From: Mya arenaria
Taxonomy: Eukaryota > Mollusca > Bivalvia > Myida > Myidae
Reading direction: 5' to 3'
Assembly: GCF_026914265.1 (NCBI RefSeq)
Contig: NC_069129.1
Location: 25,527,650-25,591,649, forward strand
Length of the DNA: 64,000 bases
Under the pieces are notes generated by a model. That model worked only from the letters and a program-made list of their open reading frames with translations, searched no databases and was not told the origin of the DNA. The position numbers and the translations under genes were made by a program. This document shows, piece after piece, positions 1-12,250 of this stretch (position 1 is its first letter; each line of letters starts with the position of its first letter).

Positions 1-1530
1 TCATTTCGTGGTATGAAAAAACAAACATGTATAACTATTTTCAAAACTGATATGTTTAAAACAATATCATAATATCAGCTCGTTCGTACTTTTCATTACT
101 GTAAATGTTATAACTAGTAAGGTCCATTAGCTAATTTGCTAATCGCATACTTCTCCTTATTATTAAGAAGATAAAATTAGAAGGTTAGGATTGTCAGCAG
201 CTTTGATAAAACATTGAAATTGTTCATTAATAAAGACAATAACAACGGTCAAAACATATATGCAATAAGAAACATAGCAAGTAGACTGGTGAGCTGGTCT
301 GAAACCAATGAGTCCGTGAACATCGAACTGCAAGCGCAAGATTAACTTTCATGCAAGCCTACACTTTAAACAACAAGGTATGTCCATATAAGGACCCAAT
401 CTTGTAAGAGTAGAAGGACTACTCTAAAAGACAATATATACCGCTTACGGGAAATTGGTTCAGCCCATTAAAAGAACAAACAATACATCACTATCTTCAA
501 AAATCATGGTTTTGTCACTACGCCCATAAAGTAACATTTTACCGTTACCGTTGCCGACAATTTTAATATTTGGCAATGTTTGGCCCTTCCTCGTCCTTTA
601 GATTAACATAATATAGTCTGACTTTTTCAGTAAGCAGGAAAAACGTTGACGTCATGTCGTTACTCAAGTTCTGAGACAGTAATTATTAACGATAAAGCGT
701 GGTTCTTATTAAATAGCGATAGGCGATTTCGTTGGCTGGAAATGTATTTTATAATCTTAAATGCCGAACAGTACCAAACGTGTTATTTAAGTTTAAGACA
801 TTTTGACAGCTATAACGTTCGCCATAACAACATTGCAACCCACATAATTAGAAAGAGCAGATGCCCCAAAAGCCAGGACTGTCTGTGCAAGTGAGAAACG
901 GCTTTGCTAAAATCATTGCAGTTGTAAATGCGTCTAGAGAAACTTACAAAACCAACTGCGTCGTAAGATAATGGCGCAGTCGTCAAAGCATTAGTGTTGT
1001 CCGTTTTTTTTGTTTTTGTTTGAAGGTTTGCCGAATTTCTACAAATGAGAGCTTTAAACGCGTGTCTATAAAGACCCGTAAATTTGCAACAGATCTCTAA
1101 GAAAGTCTGCTTTGATTATTTTACTTCCCATCGTTACAAAAAACTTCATTCGTATATTATTTTCCATTCATTTGAATAAACACATTTCCGTCACCAACCC
1201 TTGTCAGCTATTTTTATTAAAATCGATCGTTTAAATAAACGAAATTTAAAAACGAATGCTCCATTAGCCAAACTTTGAACGAAGACCCTGAAACGGCACA
1301 AATAATAAAACCTGACTACATAAAAAATTATTCATGAAATTTTTTTGGGATATCCATCTTAGACAATCCTCGAATCAGGAGCTGACTAAAAACGATTAAC
1401 CAAAGTATTGTGATCAAAAGATAAATGAGTAAATAATAACGTTTATGTTATAGAATCTCACATGAAATCGGGTTATATATCAATCTATCGTTATATGAAA
1501 CATTGTGATATATCATCATCCAATATATTT
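1..1530. repeat. Diverged duplicate block, copy 1 (non-coding)
   Basis: This stretch aligns in the same orientation with about 8535-10110. Shared landmarks include the opening 'tcatttcgtgg', the string 'gcgataggcgatttcgttgg' (718 and 9200) and 'aaccaaagtattgtgatcaaaag' around 1400 and 10024 (described here, not quoted as a site). Small indels are scattered throughout. The short open frame at 646-894 is not preserved in the second copy, so I see no gene. The window begins inside this copy. Confidence 0.7.
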
Positions 1531-3100
1531 TGTTAAACGCTGGCCTCTTTATAGAACCTTTGAACGAAAAAACTTGGTTTGTATAAATAATCCAAAACAA
1601 TTGTGTTGCATCTATATTCCGAAGTCATTCAATCCTTTCACACACGTCGGTTATAAACGCCTGCTTCTTTGATAGTTTGGTTCAAAATTGTGTATTATTC
1701 TTACTTTTTCCATATAATGTAAATGCATTCAATGTCATAAGTTAGTAGAATTATTAGCGTGCATAAAATTATGTTAAATCACCAAACACAAACATTTTAA
1801 ACCGTGTGCTCCGTCGGGATATTTATTAAAACATCTTTATATTGTTATCAAAACAACAGAAAGGAAATTTATATTGTCTTTTTTTCTGCAGCTCCTTTAA
1901 AAGAATACCTTAGTTTATATGTCCACACTATTATGAAAGTACGTCAATATTTCGATAAGGTATGTGTTGAATGCCCCTCGTGTTTAAAGGAAATTCCTTC
2001 ATCTTATTAAAAATTGCAAACAAAAATACTATTACAAAATCATCTTTATCGTGAGATAAAAAGCAAGTAGATAAAGCAATATTTTGTCTGAATCCTAATC
2101 CAAATGTCTCCCAAGCGTGTTTAAAAGTCGCCGTATTCTGTGCGCCAAATTTCTATCAAAAGCGGCTTTCACTTCCCATCGGTGCAAACAAACTCTATTG
2201 TACACATACACGTAAAACCTTTAAAACCTGCATAGTGTATCAAATTAACTTCTCTATTACTCATTATTTACATGTATACTTCTTAATGCCATTAAGATGC
2301 TAAAAACAGACAGTTTTTTCATATTTTTATAAATACATTTTCGTCAGTCACCATTACAAATGGACGTTCAAACAGCTGTTCAAACATTGATCGTTCTGAA
2401 GAAGGTTTTTCAGAATTTAATACTGATGCAGTTTCAAAACAATCATGGAAAAAATGACAAGCTATGTATCCAGCATCAAAGTAATTAAGAGTTAGCTAGA
2501 AGACAACTAATGTAGTGTGCTCAGATTATTGACGAGAAAAGTTTCCTGCCAAGGTTTCTGTACTTTGTAGAAATGTATCATACGATATTGGGACCATGAA
2601 TTGTATCTTGAAATATGATGGCTAGTATTGCCTAACAATATATCAATGTCAAGGGGATGTATATATCAGCATCTAAAATAGTATAACATTGCAAATGTAT
2701 AAATTAATTTGCACAAAAGCCGGAATAATTACCCAACTTTCTCACCAGTGTGTGTTTATTTTTTATCAATGTAAACTGATGCACATGCTATCAGGATCAA
2801 CTTCCGCTGATTGATTGTTTCTATTAATGTTTAAATACTTTTTATGTTTCGCTTTTACGTGACAAAAGTAGTTGCCGGTAGCAATATGAAATACATTTTG
2901 CAGTACTGTTATTGTACAATATTTTCAGTTTTTGTAACAAAGAAACTACGATTAAATGCTGAAAAAGGGCTCACTTTAGAAGATTTATTTCTCATAAGAT
3001 TTGAAGACCGTCGATAGCATGTTATCTTTCCAGAATCAATCAATTCACAAAGAAAGTTTTAGAAATATCTAAACTATTATGTCTATGTTAGTTATGTAGG
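1531..3100. other. No gene seen; weak internal repeat similarity
   Basis: AT-rich DNA without a supported gene. Around 2100-2400 a block again resembles 1040-1230 and 11170-11410 (order: gcgtgt...aaag, then 'cttcccatcg', then 'cagtcacc'), so it looks like another very diverged unit of the same array. The 68-aa frame at 1804-2010 has no recognisable features and no support from the related units. Confidence 0.45.
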
Positions 3101-3124
3101 CTTCCAAGGGTCATTAAATTTAAT

Positions 3125-3370
3125 TGAATAGAACTTTATGCCCAAGGTTGGTGCCAATTTTCAGATAAAATATGAAAGACCCGCGCAGCACAATTACGTT
3201 GATTGCTTCATTGTTCTGTTCCCTATTTCCTGGAATAAGAGAATGATATATTACACGTCGGTGAAATATGGAAATGTTCCTGTCCTCACTGATGACAAAT
3301 TGTCCTCTTTGGCATGGAAGATGGCGATTGATAAAGGCACAGGACAAGTTCCGACAGGAAAATGACGGTG
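3125..3370. repeat. Diverged duplicate segment paired with 10480-10700
   Basis: The segment matches about 10480-10700, sharing 'ttgcatggaa/gacaatggcgatt' and 'gatgacaaattgtc' versus 'atgacattgtgtc'. Open frames exist on both strands here (up to 141 aa at 3120-3545, minus), but the paired copy does not keep them. I read them as chance frames and the segment as part of the 1-12 kb diverged array. Confidence 0.5.
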
Positions 3371-3599
3371 ATATTTCATTTAAAAGTTCTATTTTTGTCT
3401 TAAGACAAAAGCCATCATTCATACTTAACAAAGTCAATATTTTCCAACCAGACACTATGAAACATGGGAAATTTATCGATGTTATGAAGTTCAGTATGAA
3501 ATCAGAACTATTTATTGCATCCTCGACTGCACTCTTGCATTCCAAATCAAGTTTTGCAAACTTTACGATTGTCTGCAGTTATGTGTTATTTTAAAACAC

Positions 3600-5600
3600 G
3601 CATTCTAGATCGATTGTATATCTAAAGCATTAGATGCAAAGATTTAAGCGTTTTGAAGGAATATTAAAGATTGACTATACATATAATACTAAATGAAGCA
3701 TTTCGAACTGGTTGTTCAGTATGAGCTATGAGTGATAAAGTCATTTATTTGACAGGTATTTGCATACCCCGAACGCGTGAACACTATACATTAATATCGA
3801 CTACAAAAATACGAGTATTTGATTTTTTTAAAAAGAAAGTGTTCTTGATTGATACGAGTTCATTAAGGCATAAGAAATTGAACAGTCAGTGATAAGCTAA
3901 TCGGCTAAAGTTATACTTGAGCATTGTTTTCGTCCCTCCACTTAATACTAGCAAGTTCATCAAGTATACACGCCCTTATTACCGGCATTGAACAAAACTA
4001 TACAAATAAAATAAAACCAGGTTCAAAACAATACATTTCAGTTGAGAAGTATTTTACAGAAGGACTTTTCTTCCACTTCAGAGAAGCAGATCCAATAATT
4101 TAACCATGCTAGAAATTCTTATCTTGCCCGTATGGAACTCCTTTTTAATGGTCACCACATTGTAATTACCTCCCTTGTTGAAGACTGTCGTCTGTAGCAT
4201 CATGGAAACCTTGTCCTGTGGCAATATTTAGAACGCTAATTAATTACTTATCGCTTCAAATGTCACCTTAATACAGTTTCCACGCACATTTCAAGAAATA
4301 ATGTTTCACTCTCCTAAGAACTATTTAAAGACAGATTTGACTATTCACATAATCTGAATCACTGCACGCATATCCATGACAACCACGCATTATCGCATAT
4401 CCATGCGCAATTATTTTCACTAAGCGCAAAAGAGTTCCAGCAAAAAGAAAAACATTTTTATTTGATTTTGTTAAACTGTGATGGGAGAAAAAGCATCTAC
4501 AATAGCCACTCGTGAAAGATCCCGACCCAAGCGTAGGGTGTTTTGCGAAAACTCGGTTAACCATGTTTCCGCAAAACACCCTACGCTCGGGTAGGAATGA
4601 ATCTTACACTCTCGGCCATGGAAGATACTTATACTCTTAATATTCCCTAAACTTTTCTTTAAAGCTCTCTCTCTCTTCAACACCGGCTCCATTGTTCAAG
4701 CGGAAACGAAATAAATGATAATACAGAATTATAAATACTTAATTGATAATATATATTTAAAACAATATATTGTTTCCTATCTACTGATGGAGGCTTGATG
4801 ATAAGACGTTGAGATATAAACTTTTAAAAATAGTCACGTGTGATCAATATATATTATGATAACAATAATACAGAAATAAAAAAAAGAACAGAGAATACTG
4901 ATTAGTTTTCCTTATATGTTTAGAGTAGCTTCACTAATGCTAGCATTCAACTTTTCATAGTATTACAGTTAATCGTACTTCTGATGGATGAACCAAAAAG
5001 TGTGTTCGTGTAACACATGAAGGTATTTTTGTCATTGCAACCTGGCTAGTTTATTTTGATTTCGTCTAAGTTTTTAGCTTCAGTACAGTGCAATCGCAAT
5101 ATATTCCGGATTTAAATTTACTTTACCGCTGTAAAGGTTACCTTGTTTATTAATTGTTGATGTTTTTATTTCGAGAACTATTTTGAAGGACTCGTCTTTC
5201 ATCTATCAGAGCCGCGGTTGCGTTGTTGTTGCCAATAAAAAATGTCAAATATTAATAAAAAAACAGTTAATTACTACTCCCATAATTTAGTGAGTAGTCT
5301 AATTACCAAAAAGGAATTAAAAGTACTAGAGGTACAAGAGTTAACTCCCTTATAATTAAGATTTTTGAGGCAAAATTGCAAAATATCCTTCATCCCCCCC
5401 GCCAAAAAAAAAAGTAAATTCAAACGAATAAGAAGAACATAACATGGCAGTTGTTATTTTCTCGAGATACATCATTGAACCATTATCTCCATTATCTAAA
5501 ATGCTGCATATCTTCTAGAATGCAATTATTGAACATTTTCAGAGACGGTATTAATACACTGTACACTTGTAGTTCATTTATTCTGGAACATTATCAAATT
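3600..5600. other. No gene seen
   Basis: AT-rich sequence with no supported coding region. The only notable structure is the 66-bp palindrome at 4526-4591, listed separately, and a C-run followed by an A-run near 5393-5412. Confidence 0.5.
4526..4591. repeat. 66-bp near-perfect palindrome
   Basis: The two 33-base arms meet at 4558/4559 with essentially no spacer, centred on GGTTAACC. Reading each arm 5'->3' on its own strand, 29 of 33 positions agree, and the block AGCGTAGGGTGTTTTGCG is perfect. Its sequence is more GC-rich than its surroundings. It could extrude a cruciform or fold into one long RNA hairpin. I do not recognise the family; it may be a very short foldback element. Confidence 0.85.
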
Positions 5601-6420
5601 GAATACAAATTGAACAATTTAATTTAGCGAATATTACGATAACATAAGTTTTTGCAGAGTGCAAGGTAAAACCTTCTCTTTATGAGAGGCGTCGCACAAT
5701 TCAGCAAATTTACATAAATTGAAGAGAAAGGGCAGCAATGTTGGTGTTTTTCTACAATTAAGTCATCTGAGTCATTGATCCTGTAACAGTACCAAATAAT
5801 GTCGACGGCAGAAACTGGTTGACAAATAAAGAAGAAAGAGTTCAAATATAATTTATTACATACAGTACGCCTAAAATAGCATGTAAAGCAAGTTCGTATT
5901 CAAGGAACTAAAACTAACTGGTGTCATCCTAAGATACTTTAAACTTTAATTTTAATAGTTTGACCATATTCACTAACAGTGAACTCTTTCTCAAACGCGT
6001 TCATTTCGTATCCATTCTTTACCATCGTCCATCAATGTGGAGGCAAGAAATGTATCATCATCTGAAATATCTATAATTTTGGAAATGTTTATGGATGAGA
6101 GCTAAGCCTCAACAAATGCCCATCTCTCAAGACAATGAATCATGAGGGGGTGTACGTGGTTATATCATTCCTAAAGTTACTATGAAAATGGAGCAAACTA
6201 ATATGATCAATTTTACAGTTGAAGTGTTCGTTAGTATCTCTCACGTTTATAATGTGTTTCTTAAATGTTTATTGGGAGGGAGGCGTTATCTAGTTTTGAT
6301 CAGAGAAATAACAAAAGTTAATATATTTTAACTCAGTCGTGGCAGTGGAATGAACTCTGAAAACTACTTTTAAAAACATTGTAGTTATTTCCCTTCAAGA
6401 TTGAACCTTTCGAAACAACA
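5600..6420. repeat. Tandem duplicate, copy 1 (pairs with 7080-8480)
   Basis: The block aligns with 7080-7430 plus 8085-8480. Shared strings include 'cagcaaatttacata', 'cggcagaaactggttgacaaata' and 'tggtgtcatcct...agatacttta'. The second copy contains about 645 bp more (7435-8080). Both copies show minus-strand open frames at similar places (5624-5845 and 7072-7284), but their proteins differ because indels shift the frame, so I do not call a gene. Confidence 0.7.
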
Positions 6421-7070
6421 ATATTAAATGTCAACATAATCATATGTTATTAAAAAGATTGCATTTTCATAAAATACAGATTCTTCTAGAAATAGTTAAA
6501 TCAAACCGTTTGTAAGGGAGTTGGTAATCCTGTTTTAAAACGCATTTTAGGAGCTAAAAACTTGAAACAACAATCAAATAACTGAAATACCCAACCATGA
6601 ATTTGAAACACGTCAAATCTTATCAACGAAACGTTATCTTCATATGGAAAACGACCCGTTTACAAGCGAATCAGGCTTACATCTTACCGAGAAAGTGAAA
6701 ATCATGAAACGAACTCGAACATTTTCTAACCCACTGCTGTTTTATCAACTTATGTTTTAATTTCACGGTTGACTGTTCAAATATTTCATTCAGTAAATGG
6801 CAACCAGTGTCATTTGGGCATTAGTTTAAGCTGTTAAATTTATTTTGATATGTATTTTATTATTATTATTTTGAAATTGCCAGAAATGATTATTAAGAAC
6901 CAGTTCAAACACTTATAATTCTTTCGATTGATGTTTTCTATAAAGGTTGTGACATTTTCTGTTGTTTTTTTTCATTACTTTCATTATGAGTTTTAAAATA
7001 GCTCACTCGGAGTAAGACTATTTCCCGCGATTAATACATATGTTACAAGATAAAGTAACACTGCCATATG
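6420..7070. other. No gene seen
   Basis: AT-rich spacer between the two tandem duplicates. No coding, RNA or transposon signature is visible. Confidence 0.5.
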
Positions 7071-7079
7071 TTTATATAT

Positions 7080-8480
7080 GTAATGTTTCAGCTTGTATTT
7101 GATTGTTTTGTAAAGTGAGAAGCAAAACTTGCACTTTATGAATGGCTTCGCATAAATCAGCAAATTTACATATATTGAAGTGAAAATGCAGCAATTTGTT
7201 GGTGTCCTTTTTATATCTAGTCATTTGAATCAACTGATCCTGGTACAATACATGATACTGTCCTCGGCAGAAACTGGTTGACAAATAACAAAAGAAAGAC
7301 TACTTAATCATCTATTTACTACATATAGTACACCTCAAATAACATGGAAAGCATGTTCGTTATCAAGGAACAAACACTATAGGGCAGAATAACTGAATAA
7401 CTGGTGTCATCCTTAGATACTTTAGACTTAACTATCCAATTACATTTGGTGGACTGCTGCCATGTATTGTTATCTCTTCTTCGACGTGTTTTAGCCAAGG
7501 TGCCACTACATCGCCACTCTGCCTTGTCATGCTTGTGCAACTTCAATCCAATATGGCGGCACACATGGATTTCACCAAGTGTTTACTTCTTAAGTCTGTA
7601 ACAGGATTTTCTTATATTATAAACGGACTTATCATACCAAACGTTCCGCATGTTTACTCAGATGTCCGTAAATTTGTGTTGTTATTAGCGCCTTCTTCTT
7701 TCAGATAATTTGCAGTCAAAAATATAATCAAAGTAAAAAATATGATTACAAAAGTATTGTAAAAATCCCCAAATGAAATATCTAGCGTGATGGTCATTAT
7801 ATCGCTGCAAGTGAGAGAAAATAAAGAAACTCGTACTTGTTTAAACAATGAATATTATGGACTTCGCTGAGATACACTGACGATACAAAAAAAAATCAAT
7901 ACATGACGATAAAACAACGTGTTATTTGCATAAAATCATTATAACAATTTCGTCCTTTATCAAATATCAAATCAGCATCAATGACGAAATTATAAGAGCA
8001 ACGGCAGCAAACTATTGTAATAGAATAATTATCAAACCTAGGCACAAACCTCCGAAAAACCATCTCAAAAGGGTTTATGACCCATGAGTTGTCAAAAATT
8101 GACCACATTCACTTTCAACTCACTCTAACTCGTTCATTTGGTATCCAGTCTTTATCATCGTTGATCAATGGGGATGCAAGTGATGTTTCATCATTTAAAT
8201 ATCTTGAATTTTGGAAATGTGAGAGCAAAGCCTCAACATATGCCCATCTTTAAAAGCACTTAATCATGAGATTACGGTACTTGGTTATTTCCTTACTAAA
8301 GTTCCAATGAAAATCGGTCAACAGACTAATATGACTAATTTTAACACTTGCGTGTTCCTTAGTATGCCTCACATATATAACAGTGTTTCCTTCATGATTT
8401 TTCGCCGAATTAGAGTAAATAACTTTTAGAACTACTTTTAAAATCCATTGTAGTAACTTCCCTTTGATTAGTATGAACTG
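7080..8480. repeat. Tandem duplicate, copy 2 with 645-bp extra segment
   Basis: Second copy of the 5600-6420 block. The additional segment at about 7435-8080 lies between sequences that are contiguous in copy 1, so it was either inserted here or lost there. No clear terminal repeats were found at its edges. The 64-81 aa frames inside it have no recognisable features. Confidence 0.6.
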
Positions 8481-8534
8481 ATGAACAAGAAACGGATGAT
8501 CGATTTTGAAGTAAACCTATCTAGTAGAATAATC

Positions 8535-10110
8535 TTTCATTTCGTGGAATGACAAAAAATGATATCTGTATAACAATTTTCAAAACTGATACTTTTAAAA
8601 CAGTATAAAACTGATACTTTCAAAACAGTTTCATAATATCTGATTGTTCGTTCTTTTCAAATACTCTAAGGAGCCACTAAAAGTGTCGATAACCTAATTT
8701 GTTTGTCGCAAACGCCTTTGTCGTTTTACATTGGCAACAATGCGGAAAGGTACAATGGGAATGGAAATCAAGTATAAAACTGACTGAAACATATAAGTTT
8801 CCATATAATGAAGAGGAGAAAACAACAACAAGGTGTGCCGATATTAGGACCCAACAGGTAACATCTTATAAGAGTAGAAGGACTACTCTAAAATTCAATA
8901 TACCGTTAAAGTGGAATTCGTTCATTTCATTAAAAGATGAAACAATGCATCGCTTTAATAAAAATGGCCCTTTTAAACATGTTTTTGTCACTAAGTCCAT
9001 ACAACTCCGGTGCCGACAATTTCAATATTTGGTAATGTAATATTAACATATTAAGCGTGCGTGCCTTTCCTCGTCATTTAGATTTACATAATATTGTCTG
9101 ACTTTTTCAGTAAGCAGCAAAAACTTTGACGTCATGTCATGTGTTTTGAGCTGTGAGACAGCAATTCTTAACGATAAAGCGTGGTACTTATTAAATAGCG
9201 ATAGGCGATTTCGTTGGCTGGAAATGTATTTTATAATCTAAAATGCCGAAAAGTACCAAACTTGTTATCAAAGTTCAAGACAAATTGACAGCTATGACGT
9301 TCGCCATAACAACATTTCAACCCGCATGATTAGAAAGGGCAAATGCCCTGTCTGTGAAAGTGAGAAAATGCTTTGCTAAAATTATTGCAGTTTTAAATGC
9401 GTCTAGAGAAAATAACAACTGCGTCGTAAGATTATTGCGTAGTCGACAAAACATATTGTTGACTGAAACTGTTTTGTTTGAAAGCATTGCCGAATTTCTC
9501 CAATTGAGAGCTCTAAAAGCGTGTCTATAAAGACCCATAAACTTTGCACCAAATCTCTAAGAACGTCTGCTTTGAATATTTGACTTCCCATCCGTACAAC
9601 AAATTTCATTTGAATATATTTGTCTATTCATTTGAAGAACTACATTTTTTCAGTCACCCTTGTCAATAGACATCAAATAGCTGTGTACAAATCGACCGTT
9701 TTAAATCAAAATATGGTAATGAATACTGGTAAAATTTAACAAAAATGCTGGAAACATTCATTGGCACGCATTATTTGTCCAGAAACAATATTTGTATTAA
9801 AATCAAAAATTGTTTTAAATATGAATAAAACCCGAATGCAACAATGGAAAATATAAGTACATGTCTATGTGAACGAAGACGCTGTTTAGAGTCAAACGAT
9901 AAAGCGGCTCACATATACTAAACGAAAGACGCGACACAAAACATTATTATTTTATTTATCAATAATTTAGTGATATCCGCTTTAGAAGGGCCCGCGAATC
10001 AGGAGCGCACTAAAAATCAATAAACCAAAGTATTGTGATCAAAAGATGGATGAGAAAATTATAACGTGTTTGTTCGAAATAGATTGTCAAATGATATCGG
10101 ATTAATGATT
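8535..10110. repeat. Diverged duplicate block, copy 2
   Basis: Pairs with 1-1530 (see that entry). The order [7080-8480][8535-10110] suggests that the DNA left of this window carries the partner of the 7080-8480 block. The 113-aa frame at 8699-9040 is broken in the paired copy and is not called. Confidence 0.65.
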
Positions 10111-12250
10111 CACAGGCTTTGGTGACTATGAAATCGATGCACAATTTCTATGTATGATTGACATGATATTAGAGGTTGCCAGTAGCAATATTTCAGACGT
10201 ACTCGAATTCTTTTTGAGTACAATAATCTAGTTTTTAATCAAATCCAACGAAAGTTTCCTTTAAGATATCAAGTTAGTAAATATATTTCAGACAGTATTT
10301 GTAAAACGTCAGTACACTTAAGGCTTGCCAAAATCCCGGAATAATCCAAAATACAAATACTTTTTTTTAGAAATATTTCAACAATTCCGGAGAAGTACTT
10401 AATACTTTAAAAGGTCCACAGAAAGATGTTTTTCTACAAAACAGTGTTCGCACATTTTTTGTTTGTCCTTACGCACACAGTAAATTCAGAAGGGTAGAAT
10501 CAATTTGCAGATGAAACGGTAAACACCCTAGCCACTTTATTTCCAAAATCCCGATTTCCTATGATTAAAAAATAACACATTTATGTCTGTGAAAGTTGCA
10601 AATGTTCGTATCTATCACTAATGACATTGTGTCACCTTTTGCATGGACAATGGCGATTAGTAAAGGAAGCTGACTTGAAACTAAAGTCATATATTATTTT
10701 TTTGTAGTTTAGTTTCATTTAAATTAACACTATCTCTTGGTAAACAAGAAACATTAAAACTTAACAACACGCTTTTAATACAAATCCAAAAAGGTTTTCC
10801 GACAACAAACAGATGTGTATATCATTATGGAAAAAAGTACGAGCGTGATGGGTTTTTCCATCTTTTATATTGCTTAAATAATTGTCCTAAAAGTAATACT
10901 TCTACGTTTTGAAAAGTTGTTCTTCGTCTCTAATACGTTAATACATAATTGGGCCTTAAATATAAATGCATATTTTTCATTCAGATTATCATTTCATAAA
11001 ATGTACGTTTCTATTGGCGAACGGTGACTTTCGGTTAAACTTTCATCGTTGTTTATTGTATACAATGAGGAATGGTACCAAAAGAAGTGGCATCAACTTT
11101 TAAACTGAATGTTGTAATAAAACGTCTAAGAAAAGTGTTTAGCTTACATGTCTGAATTTGTCCTAGATATGCGTTCTCCTAATAAGGGCTTTGGAAGTTT
11201 TAAAGACGCCGTATACATAGCGCCAAATCGTTAAAATATATTTGAGTACCCATTGCGGCACACAAATAATTGTTTATTTGAAAATTGTCATATTTATAGT
11301 TTATCTTGAGTTTCATTTTTTTTTTCAAATTCTTATAAGTAAGATGATAAATACTGTTCAGATACTTTCCTATTGATTTAAATCAAATATTTCGCCAATG
11401 ACCATTAAGGCTGCGCCCCATTGTTTCAAAAGAAAACTTTTAGAAACGAACATCACTGGTATGCTATAGTTTCACAAACATAACGGAAAAAGAACGTACG
11501 GTGTACCCAGTGAAACCGTTTTGGTATTACTTTAACATATTTGTTTTCATGAAAAATGCAACCTAAAAAATACAGAAACAACACCAGATACCAAACAATT
11601 ACCAATAGCATGTTAAGAGAAGATAAAACGGCTAACAGACACTAAACTAAATGCATACAACGGCACAAAACATTAAAGCCAGACTGCACATATAGCATCC
11701 TTAGGACGGTCAGAGAAACAAGAGATTACTAGGAGAAGTCATTAATCTAATGTAGTCTTATCAACATATGGACGAGTAAATGGCAACAATAAGGAAACGT
11801 ATATCGATACATAAAGGATTGTGATATATCACCATCTTAAATAATTGGTTAATCGATGGGCGCAAACGTCGAAGATGTTTCTAAGCAGCATGTGTTTATT
11901 GTCTTCCAAAATATCGATGTAAAATGATACACAACTATTGTGAGATTCATTTGAAGGTTCCAATATGGTCTCGAAAGCAAGGCCATCTATTATATTTCAC
12001 AACCACACTTTATCGAAGAGTGGTAATTAATATATGTGATTAATTTCCGTTTATGAAAATTCTTGAAATCAAAACTATTTCTTGAAATACGAAAAACATT
12101 TCCCAACATACACACGTTTTATCCAGGTTTATTTTTGCAAGTTTTGTCAGCAGCTAAATACGCATTTGAGTTTATACTATCTTTAAAAATAGCTATAAAA
12201 TCCGTACTTATGTAATTATAAGTCTTCTGTTGCCACAAAACCCATTTTCG
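10110..12250. other. Further degenerate units of the array, no gene
   Basis: Fragments here match earlier units: about 10480-10700 (partner 3140-3370), 11170-11410 (partner 2100-2400) and 11700-11850 (partner 1330-1520, sharing 'ttgtgatatatcaycatc'). The rest is AT-rich with no coding signal. Confidence 0.4.

Noticed and set aside
3120-3594. 141-aa minus and 108-aa plus open frames
   Set aside because: They overlap on opposite strands and the duplicated copy at 10480-10700 does not preserve either frame.
8699-9040. 113-aa plus-strand open frame
   Set aside because: The paired block at 150-540 is disrupted in this frame, so coding constraint is not supported.
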